From the NCBI GenBank assembly GCA_026001245.1, contig BNZR01000018.1:1-22862 (forward strand): a stretch of DNA of 22,862 nt. The letters are read 5' to 3'. Positions 1 through 9,718 of this stretch are shown here, in pieces (position 1 is the stretch's first letter; each line of letters begins with the position of its first letter). Position numbers and translations under genes: made by a program. A model generated the notes under the pieces. It saw only the letters and a program-made list of their open reading frames with translations. It ran no database searches and was not told where the DNA came from. The stretch comes from Clostridia bacterium. GTDB lineage: Bacteria > Bacillota_A > Clostridia > Oscillospirales > UBA929.

Positions 1-2421
1 CCGCAGTCCGATACCCTGCCGCAGTTCGTGCATCGCGTCGATATGATCCATCCAATGCGTGTCAACTGCGCGTAGCAACGCCCAACGCTCGATTTCGCGC
101 ATAAGCTGCGGGGTGACGTCGCTCTCGCGCTTGTCGTACACCTCGTGGGCTATGGTTTTAAGCTTTTCGCCCACCTCTTCGGGGTTCAGATTCTGAATCT
201 CGTCGTCGGTGTAGCTATACTCGCCGGGCTTTAGGAATATCCCGTAAAATTGCGCGAACAACGCCTCTATCTGCGCCGCGTCGGCTATGATATGGTTGTC
301 GCCGAAGGCCGCCCCCACGGCGTGGTCAATACGCCCGTCAATCATGCGCGTGATGTTGTCTTTCAGATCCGCGCCGTCCAGAACTTGGGCGCGTTCCTTG
401 TAGATAATCTCGCGCTGTTTGTTCATAACGTCGTCGTATTCCAGCACGTGCTTACGCGTTTGGAAGTTGCGGCTTTCAACGCGTTTCTGTGCGCTCTCTA
501 TCATATTGGTAAGCATTTTGGCCTCGATAGCTTGGTCGTCAGGCGCGTTTAACGCCTCGATTATGCCCCGAACCCTGTCGCCGCCGAACAGCCGCATTAA
601 GTCGTCCTCAAGCGACAGGAAAAAGCGGGACGCGCCCGGGTCGCCCTGTCTGCCGGCGCGGCCGCGCAGCTGATTGTCGATACGGCGGCTCTCGTGCCGC
701 TCGGTCCCCAGTATGAACAGCCCGCCCGCCTCGACTACCTTACGCGCCTCCGCGTCGGTCAGGTTTTTGTGCTTGGACAATAGCTCGGCGTACAGCTTGG
801 CCTCTTGCTCCGGGGTCGCGTCGGCGGGGAGTTTCTTTTTAAGCTCCGCCTTAGCCAGATGCTCCGGGTTGCCCCCCAGCATGATGTCCGTGCCGCGCCC
901 GGCCATGTTGGTGGCGATTGTAACCGTGCCCAGCCGCCCCGCCTGCGCGATAATTTCGGCCTCGCGCTCGTGGTGCTTGGCGTTTAGCACCTCGTGCGGT
1001 ATCCCCTCGCGTTTTAGCGCGTGGGACAGCTTTTCGCTGTTTTCGATGGTCACCGTGCCGACAAGCACGGGCTGACCCTTTGCGTGGCAATCCTTAATCT
1101 GCTGAATAATCGCGTTAGTTTTGTTGGGAACGTCTTTGTACACCGAGTCGGCCAAGTCCGTACGCGCCATGGGCTTGTTGGTTGGTACCTCGATAATATC
1201 CAGCTTGTAGATAGCCTGAAACTCCTCCTGCTCGGTAAGCGCGGTACCCGTCATGCCGGACAGCTTGTCGTAAAGCCGGAAGAAGTTTTGGAACGTGATG
1301 GTTGCAAGCGTTTTGCTCTCGCGCTCGACCTTGACGTTTTCCTTGGCCTCGATGGCCTGATGAAGTCCCTCGGAGTAGCGTCTGCCCTGCATAAGCCGCC
1401 CCGTAAACTCGTCTACTATGATAACCTCGCCGTCTTTGACAACGTAGTCTTGATCCCGGTGCATGGTGCCGTAGGCCTTGATGGCCTGCTGTGTGTGGTG
1501 CAGTATAGTCGAATGCTCCGGCTCGGTTATGTCCTCAACGCCGAAGAATTTTTCGGCCTTGGCGATACCCTCTTGGGTAAGCGTTGCGGTGTTGGCCTGT
1601 TCGTCCACGATGTAATCAAAGCCCTCGCTTAGCCCCTCGTGTTCCTCCTTGGCCTCCAGCTTGCGCACTACCTTGCGCTTCATGCTACGCGCCAGCCTGT
1701 CCGCCCGCTGGTATAGCTCGGTGGATTCTTCGCCCTGCCCGCTTATGATAAGCGGGGTACGCGCCTCGTCAATCAATATCGAGTCAACCTCGTCAACAAT
1801 CGCGAAACGCCGCCCGCGTGTTACCATGTCGGTTTTATAGGCGGCCATGTTGTCGCGCAGATAGTCAAAGCCCATCTCGTTGTTTGTGGCGTAGGTGATG
1901 TCGGCATTATAGGCGGCGCGGCGCTGTTCGTTGGTAAGCCCGTGGATTATAACCCCCACGGTCAGCCCCAAAAATTCATGCACCTTGCCCATCCACGCCG
2001 CGTCACGCGAGATCAGATAGTCGTTGACGGACACGATGTGTACGCCCTTGCCCTCTAGTGCGGCAAGATATGACGGCAATGTGGCTACCAAGGTTTTGCC
2101 CTCGCCCGTCTTCATCTCGGCTATACGCCCCTGAAACAGCACAATCCCGCCGATAAGCTGTACCCGGTACGGGCGCATACCCAAAACGCGGTCGGCGGCT
2201 TCGCGCACAGTGGCAAAGGCCTCTGGAAGAAGCATTTCCAGCTCCTCGCCATTTGCCAGCCGTTCTTTAAACTGCCGCGTCTTGTCTTTAAGCTCGTAGT
2301 CGGACAGCTTTCGGTACTCGTCCTCCAGCTCTTCAATCATATCCACGATAACTTCCATACGCTTAAGCTCACGCGTGCTATGCGTACCAAAAACCTTGTC
2401 AAACGCACCCTTCAGTCCCAT
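1..2421 (-). CDS. secA: Preprotein translocase ATPase SecA (C-terminus cut by window edge)
   Basis: ATPase motor that drives unfolded preproteins through the SecYEG channel at the cytoplasmic membrane. Translating the minus strand from the ATG at 2421 gives about 807 residues with no stop before the window edge. Visible motifs are Walker A MKTGEGKT (residues 103-110), a [19 protein letters not shown]-type box, [11 protein letters not shown], and the [20 protein letters not shown] helicase motif. The last visible stretch, with [19 protein letters not shown], is the conserved helical scaffold region, so roughly the last 60-100 residues are missing, including any zinc-binding tail. The start is fixed by an AGGAGGA ribosome site just upstream (2422-2430). 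It lies downstream of gntR, separated by a GACAATT-type repeat, and may be transcribed with the nusA-infB operon. No separate promoter is visible in the 50-bp gap. Identity is certain from the motifs. Confidence 0.97.
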   Translation of the reverse strand, partial: MGLKGAFDKVFGTHSTRELKRMEVIVDMIEELEDEYRKLSDYELKDKTRQFKERLANGEELEMLLPEAFATVREAADRVLGMRPYRVQLIGGIVLFQGRIAEMKTGEGKTLVATLPSYLAALEGKGVHIVSVNDYLISRDAAWMGKVHEFLGLTVGVIIHGLTNEQRRAAYNADITYATNNEMGFDYLRDNMAAYKTDMVTRGRRFAIVDEVDSILIDEARTPLIISGQGEESTELYQRADRLARSMKRKVVRKLEAKEEHEGLSEGFDYIVDEQANTATLTQEGIAKAEKFFGVEDITEPEHSTILHHTQQAIKAYGTMHRDQDYVVKDGEVIIVDEFTGRLMQGRRYSEGLHQAIEAKENVKVERESKTLATITFQNFFRLYDKLSGMTGTALTEQEEFQAIYKLDIIEVPTNKPMARTDLADSVYKDVPNKTNAIIQQIKDCHAKGQPVLVGTVTIENSEKLSHALKREGIPHEVLNAKHHEREAEIIAQAGRLGTVTIATNMAGRGTDIMLGGNPEHLAKAELKKKLPADATPEQEAKLYAELLSKHKNLTDAEARKVVEAGGLFILGTERHESRRIDNQLRGRAGRQGDPGASRFFLSLEDDLMRLFGGDRVRGIIEALNAPDDQAIEAKMLTNMIESAQKRVESRNFQTRKHVLEYDDVMNKQREIIYKERAQVLDGADLKDNITRMIDGRIDHAVGAAFGDNHIIADAAQIEALFAQFYGIFLKPGEYSYTDDEIQNLNPEEVGEKLKTIAHEVYDKRESDVTPQLMREIERWALLRAVDTHWMDHIDAMHELRQGIGLR

Positions 2422-2430
2422 AAATCCTCC

Positions 2431-2466
2431 TGACAATTGACAATTGACAATGGACAATTGACAATT
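2431..2466. repeat. Short GACAATT-unit repeat between gntR and secA
   Basis: A 36-bp block made of five head-to-tail GACAATT/GACAATG-type heptamers (TGACAATTGACAATTGACAA, then TGG, then ACAATTGACAATT). It fills most of the gap between the gntR stop (2472) and the secA ribosome site. Related arms occur at 15017-15050 and 15064-15100. It looks like a dispersed intergenic repeat; no protein-coding role is seen. Confidence 0.8.
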
Positions 2467-2471
2467 ATTTA

Positions 2472-2822
2472 TTATTCCGCAGTTAACATTGCTATTAGAT
2501 CTCTTTTGGATAGTCCTATTTTGTGGGCTTCTTCTGATAGCGGCAGGATATAATCCTCGCGGAAGGCGTTTCTTCGTTTTTCGCGCACTTTTTCTCTTGA
2601 ACCTTGTGCTACGAAGAAGCCTATGCCCGCCCGCTTGTATAATATCTCGTCATTTGTTAAAAGCGCGACGCCTTTTGCCGCCGTTGCGGGGTTGATTTTG
2701 TAAAACTCCGCGTACATGTTGGCCGACGGAATCATCTCGTCCTCGCGTATCAGGCCGGAGAGTATGTCGTCCTCCAGTGCCTGCGCCACCTTTAGGTATA
2801 TCTTCGGATCGTCATGCTTCAC
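2472..2822 (-). CDS. GntR-family (YtrA-like) transcriptional regulator
   Basis: 116-residue protein with an N-terminal winged-helix domain of the GntR type: [20 protein letters not shown], then the [25 protein letters not shown] recognition region and the wing [14 protein letters not shown]. The short helical C-terminal part (residues 75-116) matches the compact YtrA-like subgroup, which carries no large ligand-binding domain. It starts with GTG at 2822, overlapping the ribF TGA stop by 4 nt (GTGA), and has GGGGAGG upstream with 8-nt spacing, so it is translationally coupled to ribF. YtrA-like regulators usually control nearby ABC transporters, but none is visible here, so the target is unknown. 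Its last 50 or so codons switch to A-ending codons (CTA, ATA, AGA, GGA), unlike its first half. Confidence 0.85.
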   Translation of the reverse strand: MKHDDPKIYLKVAQALEDDILSGLIREDEMIPSANMYAEFYKINPATAAKGVALLTNDEILYKRAGIGFFVAQGSREKVREKRRNAFREDYILPLSEEAHKIGLSKRDLIAMLTAE

Positions 2823-3676
2823 AGCCTCGCCCTCCCCGCAATGTCCTCGTGTATCTGCCGCGCCAGCTCGTCCAGATTTTCAAATCTGCGCTCTGTGCGC
2901 ATAAAGCGTAACAGCTCAACGCTTATTTTTTGGCCGTACAGGTCGCCGTTAAAGTCCAGCAACGTGGTTTCTACCGTAACGCCGTCCCCGTCATCCACCG
3001 TCGGGCGGATTCCTATATTTGTAACGCCCTTGAACCCCCCGATTTTGCTGGCGTACACCCCGAATTTCGGTACCGCCACCCCCGGCGGCAACGCCACGTT
3101 CACCGTCGGCACGCCCAGCTTGGTACCCAAGTGCTTGCCGTGGCCGACAACGCCGTTTACCGTATGCGCTCTGCCCAAGAACCGCGCCGCCTGAACCATG
3201 TCGCCGTCCTCTACCAGCTTGCGGATATAGGTCGAGCTAACCGCCGTGCCATCAATGCGAACCTCCGGGATAATATCACAGCCTATCCCCAACTCGGCGC
3301 ATTGCTCGCGCAGACGCTGCGCGTTCCCCTCGTTTTTCCACCCGAAGCGGAAGTTGCGCCCCGCAACTAATCCGACCGCGCCACGCTCCGCAAGACCGCG
3401 CACAAACGCGTCCCACGGGGTATGCATAATCACCTTGTCAAAGGGAAGCATGATGATCTCAAGCCCGAAGGCGGTTATCAGTTCGCGCCGCTCGTCCGTG
3501 GTGGTAAGCAACGGCGGGGGATTTTGCATAGTCAACGTGCGCGGATGGTTTTCAAAGGTAATCGCGGCGGCTGTCGCGTTATTTAAATCCGCGATCTGCT
3601 TCGCCCGCTTGAACAGCTCGGCGTGGCCGATATGCGCCCCGTCGAAAAAACCCAACGCCGCCACTAGCCGCTTCAT
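2819..3676 (-). CDS. ribF: Bifunctional riboflavin kinase / FAD synthetase
   Basis: Converts riboflavin to FMN and then FMN to FAD in the cytoplasm. The 285-residue protein begins almost directly at the nucleotidyltransferase motif GFFDGAHIGH (residues 9-18), so it lacks the 15-20 residue lead-in found in many RibF proteins. VSSTYIRKLVEDGDM is the second FAD-synthetase motif. The flavokinase domain follows, with VGHGKHLGTKLGVPTVNV (a GxPTxN-type signature) and a GVYAS strand. ATG at 3676 overlaps the truB stop by 4 nt (ATGA) and is preceded by GAGGTAAAGA. The truB-ribF pairing is the classic order downstream of infB-rbfA in Firmicutes. Confidence 0.95.
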   Translation of the reverse strand: MKRLVAALGFFDGAHIGHAELFKRAKQIADLNNATAAAITFENHPRTLTMQNPPPLLTTTDERRELITAFGLEIIMLPFDKVIMHTPWDAFVRGLAERGAVGLVAGRNFRFGWKNEGNAQRLREQCAELGIGCDIIPEVRIDGTAVSSTYIRKLVEDGDMVQAARFLGRAHTVNGVVGHGKHLGTKLGVPTVNVALPPGVAVPKFGVYASKIGGFKGVTNIGIRPTVDDGDGVTVETTLLDFNGDLYGQKISVELLRFMRTERRFENLDELARQIHEDIAGRARL

Positions 3677-4512
3677 TTCTTTACCTCAAAAAAACTTTTA
3701 ACTGTGGATAAAATCCCGTTTTCGGCGCGTCCCAAGGCCAAAAACTCCTCTTTTAACGAGTAGACGCGGTACAGGCCGTCATCTATGGCCGCCTTGCAGG
3801 GATTGCCGTTTAACACGCATTTCAGGCGGTTTATGTCCACGGTGTACGCGGGGTACTCCGAAAACAGACTGTCTAAGGGCAGTAGATCACGATACGAGAT
3901 TTTATCCAGCGTTTTGGCCTGTTCCACCCGATAGTTCCCCACCGCCACGCGCCGCAGTGACGCAAGCGCCGCGCCGCAATCCAAGGTCTGACCGATGTCG
4001 TGAATCAGCGTGCGGATATACGTCCCCGCCGAGCATTTCACGCGTAGCTTATAGTTGCTGTCGTCAATTTTGGCTATCTCAATCGAATGAAACGTAACCT
4101 TGCGCGGTTCGCGCTCAACCTCAATGCCCTGCCGCGCCAAGTCGTAAAGCTTTTGGCCGTTGATTTTAACCGCGCTGACCATGGGCGGGGTTTGCAACCG
4201 TTCGCCGATAAAGCTCAACGCGACAGCTGTCGGGTCGGGGCGTTCCGCACTGGTGGTAAGCGTCTCGCCCGTAATATCCTGCGTTGTGGTGGTAAGCCCC
4301 AGCGTCATAACCGCCTCGTAGGTTTTGTCGCCGGGCAGATACTCCACAGCGCGGGTGGCACGCCCCACAAACACGGGCAACAATCCCGTGGCCATGGGGT
4401 CCAGCGTGCCGCCGTGGCCTATGCGCCGCTCTCGCAGTATGCCGCGCAGCTTGGCCACAACATCGTGTGACGTCCAGTCGCGTTGCTTGTCAATCAAAAT
4501 AATCCCGTTCAT
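3673..4512 (-). CDS. truB: tRNA pseudouridine(55) synthase TruB
   Basis: Isomerises U55 to pseudouridine in the T-loop of tRNAs. The 279-residue protein shows the N-terminal NGIILIDKQRDWTSHDVV motif and the catalytic loop GHGGTLDPMATGLLPV with nucleophile Asp38. It also has KTYEAVMTLG, a PPMVSAVKINGQKLYDLAR block and SAGTYIRTLIHDIG, all TruB hallmarks. The C-terminal part is short and divergent, compatible with a PUA-like remnant. ATG at 4512 overlaps the stop of the upstream DHH gene by 4 nt (ATGA). No good Shine-Dalgarno precedes it, so translation probably depends on coupling. Confidence 0.96.
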   Translation of the reverse strand: MNGIILIDKQRDWTSHDVVAKLRGILRERRIGHGGTLDPMATGLLPVFVGRATRAVEYLPGDKTYEAVMTLGLTTTTQDITGETLTTSAERPDPTAVALSFIGERLQTPPMVSAVKINGQKLYDLARQGIEVEREPRKVTFHSIEIAKIDDSNYKLRVKCSAGTYIRTLIHDIGQTLDCGAALASLRRVAVGNYRVEQAKTLDKISYRDLLPLDSLFSEYPAYTVDINRLKCVLNGNPCKAAIDDGLYRVYSLKEEFLALGRAENGILSTVKSFFEVKK

Positions 4513-5453
4513 ATGGCGTTCAATATAAGGTCGCGGGCGTAGTCGAAATCCGCGGCCAAGGTACTGCCTGCGGCGCGTTTATGTCCCCCGCCGCCGAACT
4601 TTGAGCATATCGCGCCCGCGTTGAAGCGCGGCCCCGTACGCACGGACAGACGCGTCACCTGCTGGCCGTCCTCGTCGTCCTGCTCGCGCAGAAGAACGCC
4701 CACTTCAACGCCCTGTATCTGCCGCGCAAGGCCGGACAGCCCGTCGGTGTCGTCCTCGGTGGCTCCGGCGGCGGCCATTTTCTCTTTGGTCAGGTACATA
4801 ATCGCCACGCGCCCGCCGCGCAGAAGCTCAACATCGCTAAGCAACGCGGCCTCTAAGGCAAGGCGCGAGAACGTCTTGGTGTCAAACAGCGCGGTGTTTA
4901 TCGCGGAGGTTTCAAGCCCCGTGTCTTTTAAATCAGCCGCCACGCGCAAGGTGCGCCCGGTGGTGTTTTCGTACTTAAAGCAACCCGTGTCCGTGGCCAG
5001 CGCGACATATAGCGGCTCGGCCATCTCGGCGTTTATCGTCACGTTCAGTTCCTGCAACAACAAATATACCAGCTCGCCCGTGGCCGCGCAGGACTGGTCG
5101 GCGATGTAGTTCGGCGCGAACGCCCCGCCGTTTGGGTGATGGTCTATGGAAAGCTCGATGCTCGGCTCGTACTCCCGCAAAGACTTCGGTATCAGCTGTG
5201 TTGACGCGGTGTCCACAATAACAGTAGTCGCAAAGCTTGCGGAATTCGGGGGAAACAACTTCTCTGTAAAAGGCCGGAAGCGGTCTCCAATCTCGGCGTT
5301 GGGGGCAACGTAGGCGGCCTTGCCCAGTGCGCGCAACCCAAGACACAGCCCCGCCGCGCTCCCAAGCGTGTCGCCGTCAGGAGCGCGGTGGGTTAGAATC
5401 AAAAAGTTGTCGCGGCTTTGCAGGAATTCAGCCGTCTGCGTTAGTGTCAGCAT
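4509..5453 (-). CDS. nrnA: DHH-family phosphoesterase NrnA (oligoribonuclease / pAp phosphatase)
   Basis: DHH-DHHA1 phosphoesterase of the NrnA type, which degrades nanoRNA (2-5 nt RNA) and, in characterised members, dephosphorylates 3'-phosphoadenosine 5'-phosphate. Metal-binding motifs are visible: HRAPDGDTLGSA near the N-terminus, VIVDTAS, DHHPNG (the DHH triad), ATDTGCFKYENT, and the DHHA1 substrate loop GGGGHKRAAGS near the C-terminus. The start is ambiguous. ATG at 5453 (314 residues) has GGGTG 6 nt upstream. An in-frame GTG at 5462 would add three residues but has a poorer site. Either start overlaps the 3' end of rbfA. Position between rbfA and truB is the standard Firmicutes order. 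Confidence 0.93.
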   Translation of the reverse strand: MLTLTQTAEFLQSRDNFLILTHRAPDGDTLGSAAGLCLGLRALGKAAYVAPNAEIGDRFRPFTEKLFPPNSASFATTVIVDTASTQLIPKSLREYEPSIELSIDHHPNGGAFAPNYIADQSCAATGELVYLLLQELNVTINAEMAEPLYVALATDTGCFKYENTTGRTLRVAADLKDTGLETSAINTALFDTKTFSRLALEAALLSDVELLRGGRVAIMYLTKEKMAAAGATEDDTDGLSGLARQIQGVEVGVLLREQDDEDGQQVTRLSVRTGPRFNAGAICSKFGGGGHKRAAGSTLAADFDYARDLILNAI

Positions 5454-5799
5454 TGTTTTCACCCGTTTTTCTCAACAAGTCCAGAATATGCGCCCCATGC
5501 TGTATCGAATCGTCCAGCTCGAACAGCAGTTCCGGGGTTTGGCGCAAAGTAAGCGCGGCGGCAAGCTCCCGCCGCAGAAAGCCCGCCGAGGATTTAAGCC
5601 CCTTTAAAAGCTCCTTCGGCGCGTCATTCCCCAACGCGCTGACGTAAATCTTGGCGAAGCGCATGTCTTTTGTTACGTCCACCCGCGTGATACTAAGCAG
5701 TCCCGCGTTTAGTCGCGGGTCTTTAAGGCGCGGCAACAGGCTACCCAGCTCGCGCAGTATCTCGCCGTTGATTTTGGCCAGTCGGTTTGAATTTGGCAT
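5428..5799 (-). CDS. rbfA: Ribosome-binding factor A
   Basis: Small KH-like factor that binds the 30S subunit and promotes late 16S rRNA 5'-end maturation and cold adaptation. The 123-residue protein starts MPNSNRLAKINGEILRELG and shows the family pattern RLKDPRLNAGLLSITRVDVTKD, KIYVS, and a terminal LRQTPELLFELDDSI followed by a helix (HILDLL). The reading frame is open much further upstream, but ATG at 5799 is chosen because it follows the infB stop by one base (TAA-C-ATG) and matches the family N-terminus. The C-terminal tail (GENNADTNADG) overlaps the beginning of nrnA. Confidence 0.95.
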   Translation of the reverse strand: MPNSNRLAKINGEILRELGSLLPRLKDPRLNAGLLSITRVDVTKDMRFAKIYVSALGNDAPKELLKGLKSSAGFLRRELAAALTLRQTPELLFELDDSIQHGAHILDLLRKTGENNADTNADG

Positions 5800-5800
5800 G

Positions 5801-8113
5801 TTAAACCTCGGTTTTCTCCATGATGAAGGCCTCGATAATATCGCCCTCTTTAACGTCGTTGAACTTCTCGATACCGATACCGCACTCGTAGCCGGACGCG
5901 ACCTCTTTCGCATCGTCCTTAAAGCGTTTAAGTGAGGCGATCTCGCCCTCGTGTATGATAATACTGTCGCGCAGCAGGCGTATCTGCGCCGAGCGCACAA
6001 TCTTGCCGTTTTGCACCATGCAACCCGCGATAGTCCCCACGCCGGTGACCTTAAACACCTGCCGCACCTCGGCGCGACCCAGCAGATTCTCGCGGTATTT
6101 GGGGGTTAGCATGCCCTTCATGGCCGACTCGATTTCCTCAATGCAGTCGTAAATCACGCGATAGGTGCGCAAATCCACGCCCTGCCTGTCCGCGCTGTCG
6201 CGGATATTGGGGTCAGGCCGCACGTTAAAGCCCACGATAATCGCGGAGGTCGTGGCGGCCAACAAAATGTCAGACTCGTTGATAGCGCCCACCGCGCTGT
6301 GTATCACGCGCACGCGGACTTCTTCGTTGGATACCTTTTCAAGCGAGGCGCGCACGGCCTCCGCCGAGCCTTGCACGTCCGCTTTGACGATGATGTTCAA
6401 ATCCTTGACGGTTCCCGCCTGGAACTGCGCGTACAGGTCTTCCAGTGACACTTTTTGCGGCGTGATACTCTGCCCCTTGCCCTCGATCTTGCGTTGCTCG
6501 ACCAGCTCACGCGCCATGCGCTCGTCTGCCACGGCGTGGAAGGTATCCCCCGCCTCCGGCACCTCGGAAAGGCCGATAATCTCGACCGGCACGGACGGCC
6601 CCGCCGTCTCGATTTTGCGCCCCTTGTCGTCCGTCATGGCGCGCACGCGCCCCACGGATTTGCCCGCTATGATGATATTTCCCGCCGCAAGCGTGCCGTT
6701 TTGCACAAGCACCGTGGCCACGGGGCCGCGCCCGCGATCCAGCTTGGCCTCGATAACCGCGCCGCTGGCCGCCCTGTCGGGGTTGGCCTTAAGCTCGGCC
6801 ATGTCGGCGGTAAGCAGAACCATCTCTAATAGTTTATCCACGCCCTCGCCCGTCTTGGCGGACACCGGCACCACAATCGTCTCGCCGCCCCACTCCTCGG
6901 GTACAAGCTCGTATTCGGTAAGCTGCTGCATAATCTTGTCGGGGTTCGCGTCCGGCTTATCCATCTTATTAACCGCGATAACCACGGGAATCTCCGCCGC
7001 CTTGGCGTGGTTTATTGCCTCGACCGTTTGCGGCATAATGCCGTCGTCCGCCGCCACAACCAGTATGGCGATGTCGGTAACCGACGCGCCGCGCTGGCGC
7101 ATGGAGGTAAACGCCGCGTGCCCCGGCGTGTCCAAAAACGTGACATACCGCCCGTCGCGGTGTACGCGGTACGCGCCGATGTGCTGGGTTATCCCGCCGA
7201 ACTCTCCGGCGGTAACCTGCGTGTCGCGAATATAGTCCAGCAATGAGGTTTTGCCGTGGTCTACGTGACCCATAACCACAACAACGGGGTCCCGCGTGGT
7301 AAGAACGTCGTCGCTGTCCACACTTGCGTCTATAAGGCGTTCCTCTATGGTGACCACCACCTCGCGCTCGACCTTTGCGCCGAATTCCATGGCGATAAGC
7401 GCGGCGGTGTCGTAGTCCACCGTCTGGCTCACGCTTGCCATAACGCCGTTTTTGACCAAATGCTTGACAACCTCCGCGCCCGTCTTTTTCAGGCGCAAAG
7501 CCAGCTCCGACACGGCGATTTCGTCCGGAATCAGAACCTTTAGCTGTATTTTGCGCAACGCCTCTTGCTGTAGGCGGCGCATCTTCTCCTGCTCTTCTTG
7601 ACGGCGTTTGCTTCCGAAGTTGACGGGGCGGCGGTCGGGGGCTTTTTTGATTTTTTCCTTGCCCTGCCCCATACGGGCGGCGCGGTCGGGGACAAGCTTA
7701 TCCACCTTGTCGTCATAGCGCGCAAGGTTGGTCGGCGCGCCGCCGCGCGTGTCAACCACGCGCACCTGCCGCTCGACCTTGGGGGCGGTTGGGCGTTCGG
7801 GGACGGGGGCTACAGGCACGGCAACAGCCGCCGGCTTTTGGACGGCGGGGGCAACTTCCACGGGCGCGGGGGCTTCGACCTTGGGCGGCTCCGGCTCGTG
7901 GTAGGTGTGAGCGAAAACCCGCTCCATATTGTCAATGGGGTACTGCTGGGTCAGCGCGTCGAACACAAGGTTCAGTTCCTGCTCCGTCAGTACATATTGA
8001 ACATTTTTCGGCGGCGCGGAATGCCTCTCCAGGATTTGCGTGATGTCCTTGGAGATCAGTCCGAAATCCTTCGCCACCTCATGCAGGCGGTACTTGGTTG
8101 TTATCATAGCCAA
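5801..8113 (-). CDS. infB: Translation initiation factor IF-2
   Basis: GTPase that positions initiator fMet-tRNA on the 30S subunit and promotes subunit joining. The 770-residue product has an N-terminal IF2_N helical domain (residues 5-60), a Pro/Ala/Val/Glu-rich linker (70-125), a basic coiled stretch (145-190), and a second IF2_N domain (about 192-250). The G domain follows: G1 GHVDHGKTS (282-290), G2 GGITQH, G3 DTPGHAAF, G4 NKMD, G5 SAKTGEG. The IF-2 C-terminal domains end in [11 protein letters not shown] at 8113 is preferred because a GGGGGG block lies 8 nt upstream; ATG at 8107 is the alternative and removes two residues. It overlaps the upstream L7Ae-type gene by about 35 nt. Confidence 0.97.
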   Translation of the reverse strand: MAMITTKYRLHEVAKDFGLISKDITQILERHSAPPKNVQYVLTEQELNLVFDALTQQYPIDNMERVFAHTYHEPEPPKVEAPAPVEVAPAVQKPAAVAVPVAPVPERPTAPKVERQVRVVDTRGGAPTNLARYDDKVDKLVPDRAARMGQGKEKIKKAPDRRPVNFGSKRRQEEQEKMRRLQQEALRKIQLKVLIPDEIAVSELALRLKKTGAEVVKHLVKNGVMASVSQTVDYDTAALIAMEFGAKVEREVVVTIEERLIDASVDSDDVLTTRDPVVVVMGHVDHGKTSLLDYIRDTQVTAGEFGGITQHIGAYRVHRDGRYVTFLDTPGHAAFTSMRQRGASVTDIAILVVAADDGIMPQTVEAINHAKAAEIPVVIAVNKMDKPDANPDKIMQQLTEYELVPEEWGGETIVVPVSAKTGEGVDKLLEMVLLTADMAELKANPDRAASGAVIEAKLDRGRGPVATVLVQNGTLAAGNIIIAGKSVGRVRAMTDDKGRKIETAGPSVPVEIIGLSEVPEAGDTFHAVADERMARELVEQRKIEGKGQSITPQKVSLEDLYAQFQAGTVKDLNIIVKADVQGSAEAVRASLEKVSNEEVRVRVIHSAVGAINESDILLAATTSAIIVGFNVRPDPNIRDSADRQGVDLRTYRVIYDCIEEIESAMKGMLTPKYRENLLGRAEVRQVFKVTGVGTIAGCMVQNGKIVRSAQIRLLRDSIIIHEGEIASLKRFKDDAKEVASGYECGIGIEKFNDVKEGDIIEAFIMEKTEV

Positions 8114-8426
8114 TAATATTGCCCCCCAAAACTTCTCTTATCTTCGCGCCCAGCTGGCGATTGGTAACCGCCGCAACGGATAGCGTCCCGCGCCCGAAAA
8201 CCGCGCCAAGCTCGGCCTTGCTCAATCCCGATTCAATCGGGCTTGTCAAGCGGCTCGTCCACTTGCGGGTGTTCGCGCCCGCGTCAGTCGCCACAAGCAC
8301 CACCTCGGCGTTGCCTAAGGCCAACGCTTTTCGCACAGGCTGTTCGCCCGCTTGAACCGCCCCCGCCTTGCGGCACAGATTAAGCCATTTTACTAAATCA
8401 CTCAACGTGCGCACCAAGCTGTTCAA
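8079..8426 (-). CDS. L7Ae/L30e-family RNA-binding protein (YlxQ-like)
   Basis: About 115-residue protein of the ribosomal L7Ae/L30e/Gadd45 fold, a kink-turn RNA binder. In Firmicutes a member (YlxQ) sits between ylxR and infB, exactly as here. The sequence shows the family core: [21 protein letters not shown] (helix and RNA-contact turn), [11 protein letters not shown], a Lys/Arg-rich helix, and [24 protein letters not shown]. The start is not certain: TTG at 8426 is the longest, with TTG 8417, GTG 8414 and TTG 8405 also in frame. AGGAGATG near 8432 favours the upstream group. Its start overlaps the 3' end of ylxR. No catalytic role is expected; the cellular RNA target is not known from the sequence. 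Confidence 0.88.
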   Translation of the reverse strand: MNSLVRTLSDLVKWLNLCRKAGAVQAGEQPVRKALALGNAEVVLVATDAGANTRKWTSRLTSPIESGLSKAELGAVFGRGTLSVAAVTNRQLGAKIREVLGGNIIGYDNNQVPPA

Positions 8427-8646
8427 ACATCTCCTGCGGCACCGGGATTTTCAACATGCGCTCGAAGGCGCGTATCTTTTGGGCGCGTTTTAGGCAGTCG
8501 GCGGTTTTGCAGATATACGCCCCGCGCCCGTTTAGCTTGCCGCGCTCGTCGATTTGCAGGCCGCCCTGCGGTGTTCGCACCACGCGGATTAGCTCGGTTT
8601 TGTCCTTTTTCACGCGGCAGGCCGCGCACATTCGCAGACGCTCCAT
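8398..8646 (-). CDS. ylxR: YlxR-family (DUF448) RNA-binding protein
   Basis: 82-residue basic protein of the YlxR/DUF448 family. Members are small RNA binders encoded between nusA and infB, and a Bacillus homologue has been reported to modulate RNase P. The diagnostic motifs are present: RMCAACRVKKDKTELIRVVR at the N-terminus and GKLNGRGAYICKTADCLKRA in the middle, with the conserved cysteine pair and GRGAY turn. ATG at 8646 follows the nusA stop with one base between (TAG-C-ATG), so it is tightly coupled to nusA. Confidence 0.93.
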   Translation of the reverse strand: MERLRMCAACRVKKDKTELIRVVRTPQGGLQIDERGKLNGRGAYICKTADCLKRAQKIRAFERMLKIPVPQEMFEQLGAHVE

Positions 8647-8647
8647 G

Positions 8648-9700
8648 CTACGCGTCCGACTTGATGTCGATTTTCATGCCTGTCAGCTTTGCGGCCAAGC
8701 GGGCGTTCTGCCCCTCCTTGCCTATCGCAAGCGACAGCTGGTCAAAAGGCACGATAACGCGGCAGCTCTTGTCGGGTTCAACTATATCCACCCGTATAAC
8801 CATTGCCGGCGCGAGCGCGGCGGATACAAACTCCGCGCTGTTCTCGCTGAAACGCACAATGTCAATCTTCTCGCCGCGCAGCTCCGCGACTACCCCCGCA
8901 ACGCGCTCACCGCGCTTGCCAACGCAGGCCCCGATGGGGTCCACATTGGGGTCGTTGCTCCACACGGCCATCTTGGTGCGGCTGCCCGCCTCACGCGCCA
9001 CGTTACGTATCTCGACCGTGCCGTCGGTAATCTCCGGCACCTCGGTCTCGAACAAACGCTTTACAAAGCCGGGGTGCGTGCGGGAAAGCATAACCTGCGG
9101 GCCGCGCTGTTGGCGGCGCACCTCGGTGACATATACTTTAATACGCTCGCCCTCTTTAAGGCGCTCGCCGGGGATTTGCCCCTCCGCGCCCAGCATGGTC
9201 TCGTTTTTATCGCCCTTGCCCAGCGACACCAACGCGCCGCCGCGTGGGTCAACCCGTGTCACCACTCCGGACAGCACCTCGTGTTCCTTGCCCGAAAACT
9301 CGTCAAACACCATGCCGCGCTCGGCCTCGCGTATGCCCTGAATGATAACCTGCTTGGCGGTTTGGGCGGCGATACGCCCGAAACGCGCCGCGTCCACCTC
9401 AAAGCTTACTATGTCGCCCAATTTGTAGTTGGGGTCGATGTCCAGCGCGTCTTCAAGGGTAATCTCGGTGTCGTCGTTTTCAATCTCGTCAACATGTGTG
9501 ACGATTTTATGGACGAAGATTTTTATGCTTTTGCGCTTCTCGTCCCAGCTGACCACAACGTTATCGCCCACGTCGCTAAGCGATTGATCCTTTTTGTACG
9601 CCGCTATCAGCGCCTGGTTGATTTTTTCGCGCATATAGTCCTTGGGTATGCCCTTTTCCTTTTCCAAATCGTCCAAAGCGCTGAAAAATTCCGCGTTCAT
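8648..9700 (-). CDS. nusA: Transcription termination/antitermination factor NusA
   Basis: RNA polymerase-binding factor that modulates pausing, intrinsic termination and antitermination. The 350-residue protein begins MNAEFFSALDDLEKEKGIP and has the N-terminal polymerase-binding domain (about 1-130), an S1 domain (about 133-200, with EVLSGVVTRVDPRGGALVSLG), then KH1 (NDPNVDPIGACVGKRGERV) and KH2 (LSLAIGKEGQNARLAAKLTG). It ends straight after KH2, as Firmicutes NusA proteins do, without the acidic repeats of E. coli. ATG at 9700 has GAGGAGAG about 10 nt upstream. It lies 18 nt downstream of rimP. Confidence 0.97.
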   Translation of the reverse strand: MNAEFFSALDDLEKEKGIPKDYMREKINQALIAAYKKDQSLSDVGDNVVVSWDEKRKSIKIFVHKIVTHVDEIENDDTEITLEDALDIDPNYKLGDIVSFEVDAARFGRIAAQTAKQVIIQGIREAERGMVFDEFSGKEHEVLSGVVTRVDPRGGALVSLGKGDKNETMLGAEGQIPGERLKEGERIKVYVTEVRRQQRGPQVMLSRTHPGFVKRLFETEVPEITDGTVEIRNVAREAGSRTKMAVWSNDPNVDPIGACVGKRGERVAGVVAELRGEKIDIVRFSENSAEFVSAALAPAMVIRVDIVEPDKSCRVIVPFDQLSLAIGKEGQNARLAAKLTGMKIDIKSDA

Positions 9701-9718
9701 GGCAGGTCATCTCTCCTC

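Noticed and set aside
2431..2466. Heptamer repeats considered as a CRISPR or iteron array
   Set aside because: Units are contiguous 7-mers without spacers, the block is only 36 bp, and no cas or replication initiator gene is near.
5800..6000. Extended RbfA reading frame starting at 6000
   Set aside because: The extension lies inside the IF-2 C-terminal coding region in another frame, is Arg/Ser-rich and has no family similarity; the ATG at 5799 is one base after the infB stop.
6165..7235. 356-codon plus-strand open frame opposite infB
   Set aside because: Antisense shadow of the IF-2 G domain; Ser/Ala/Thr-rich translation with no recognisable domain or start signals.
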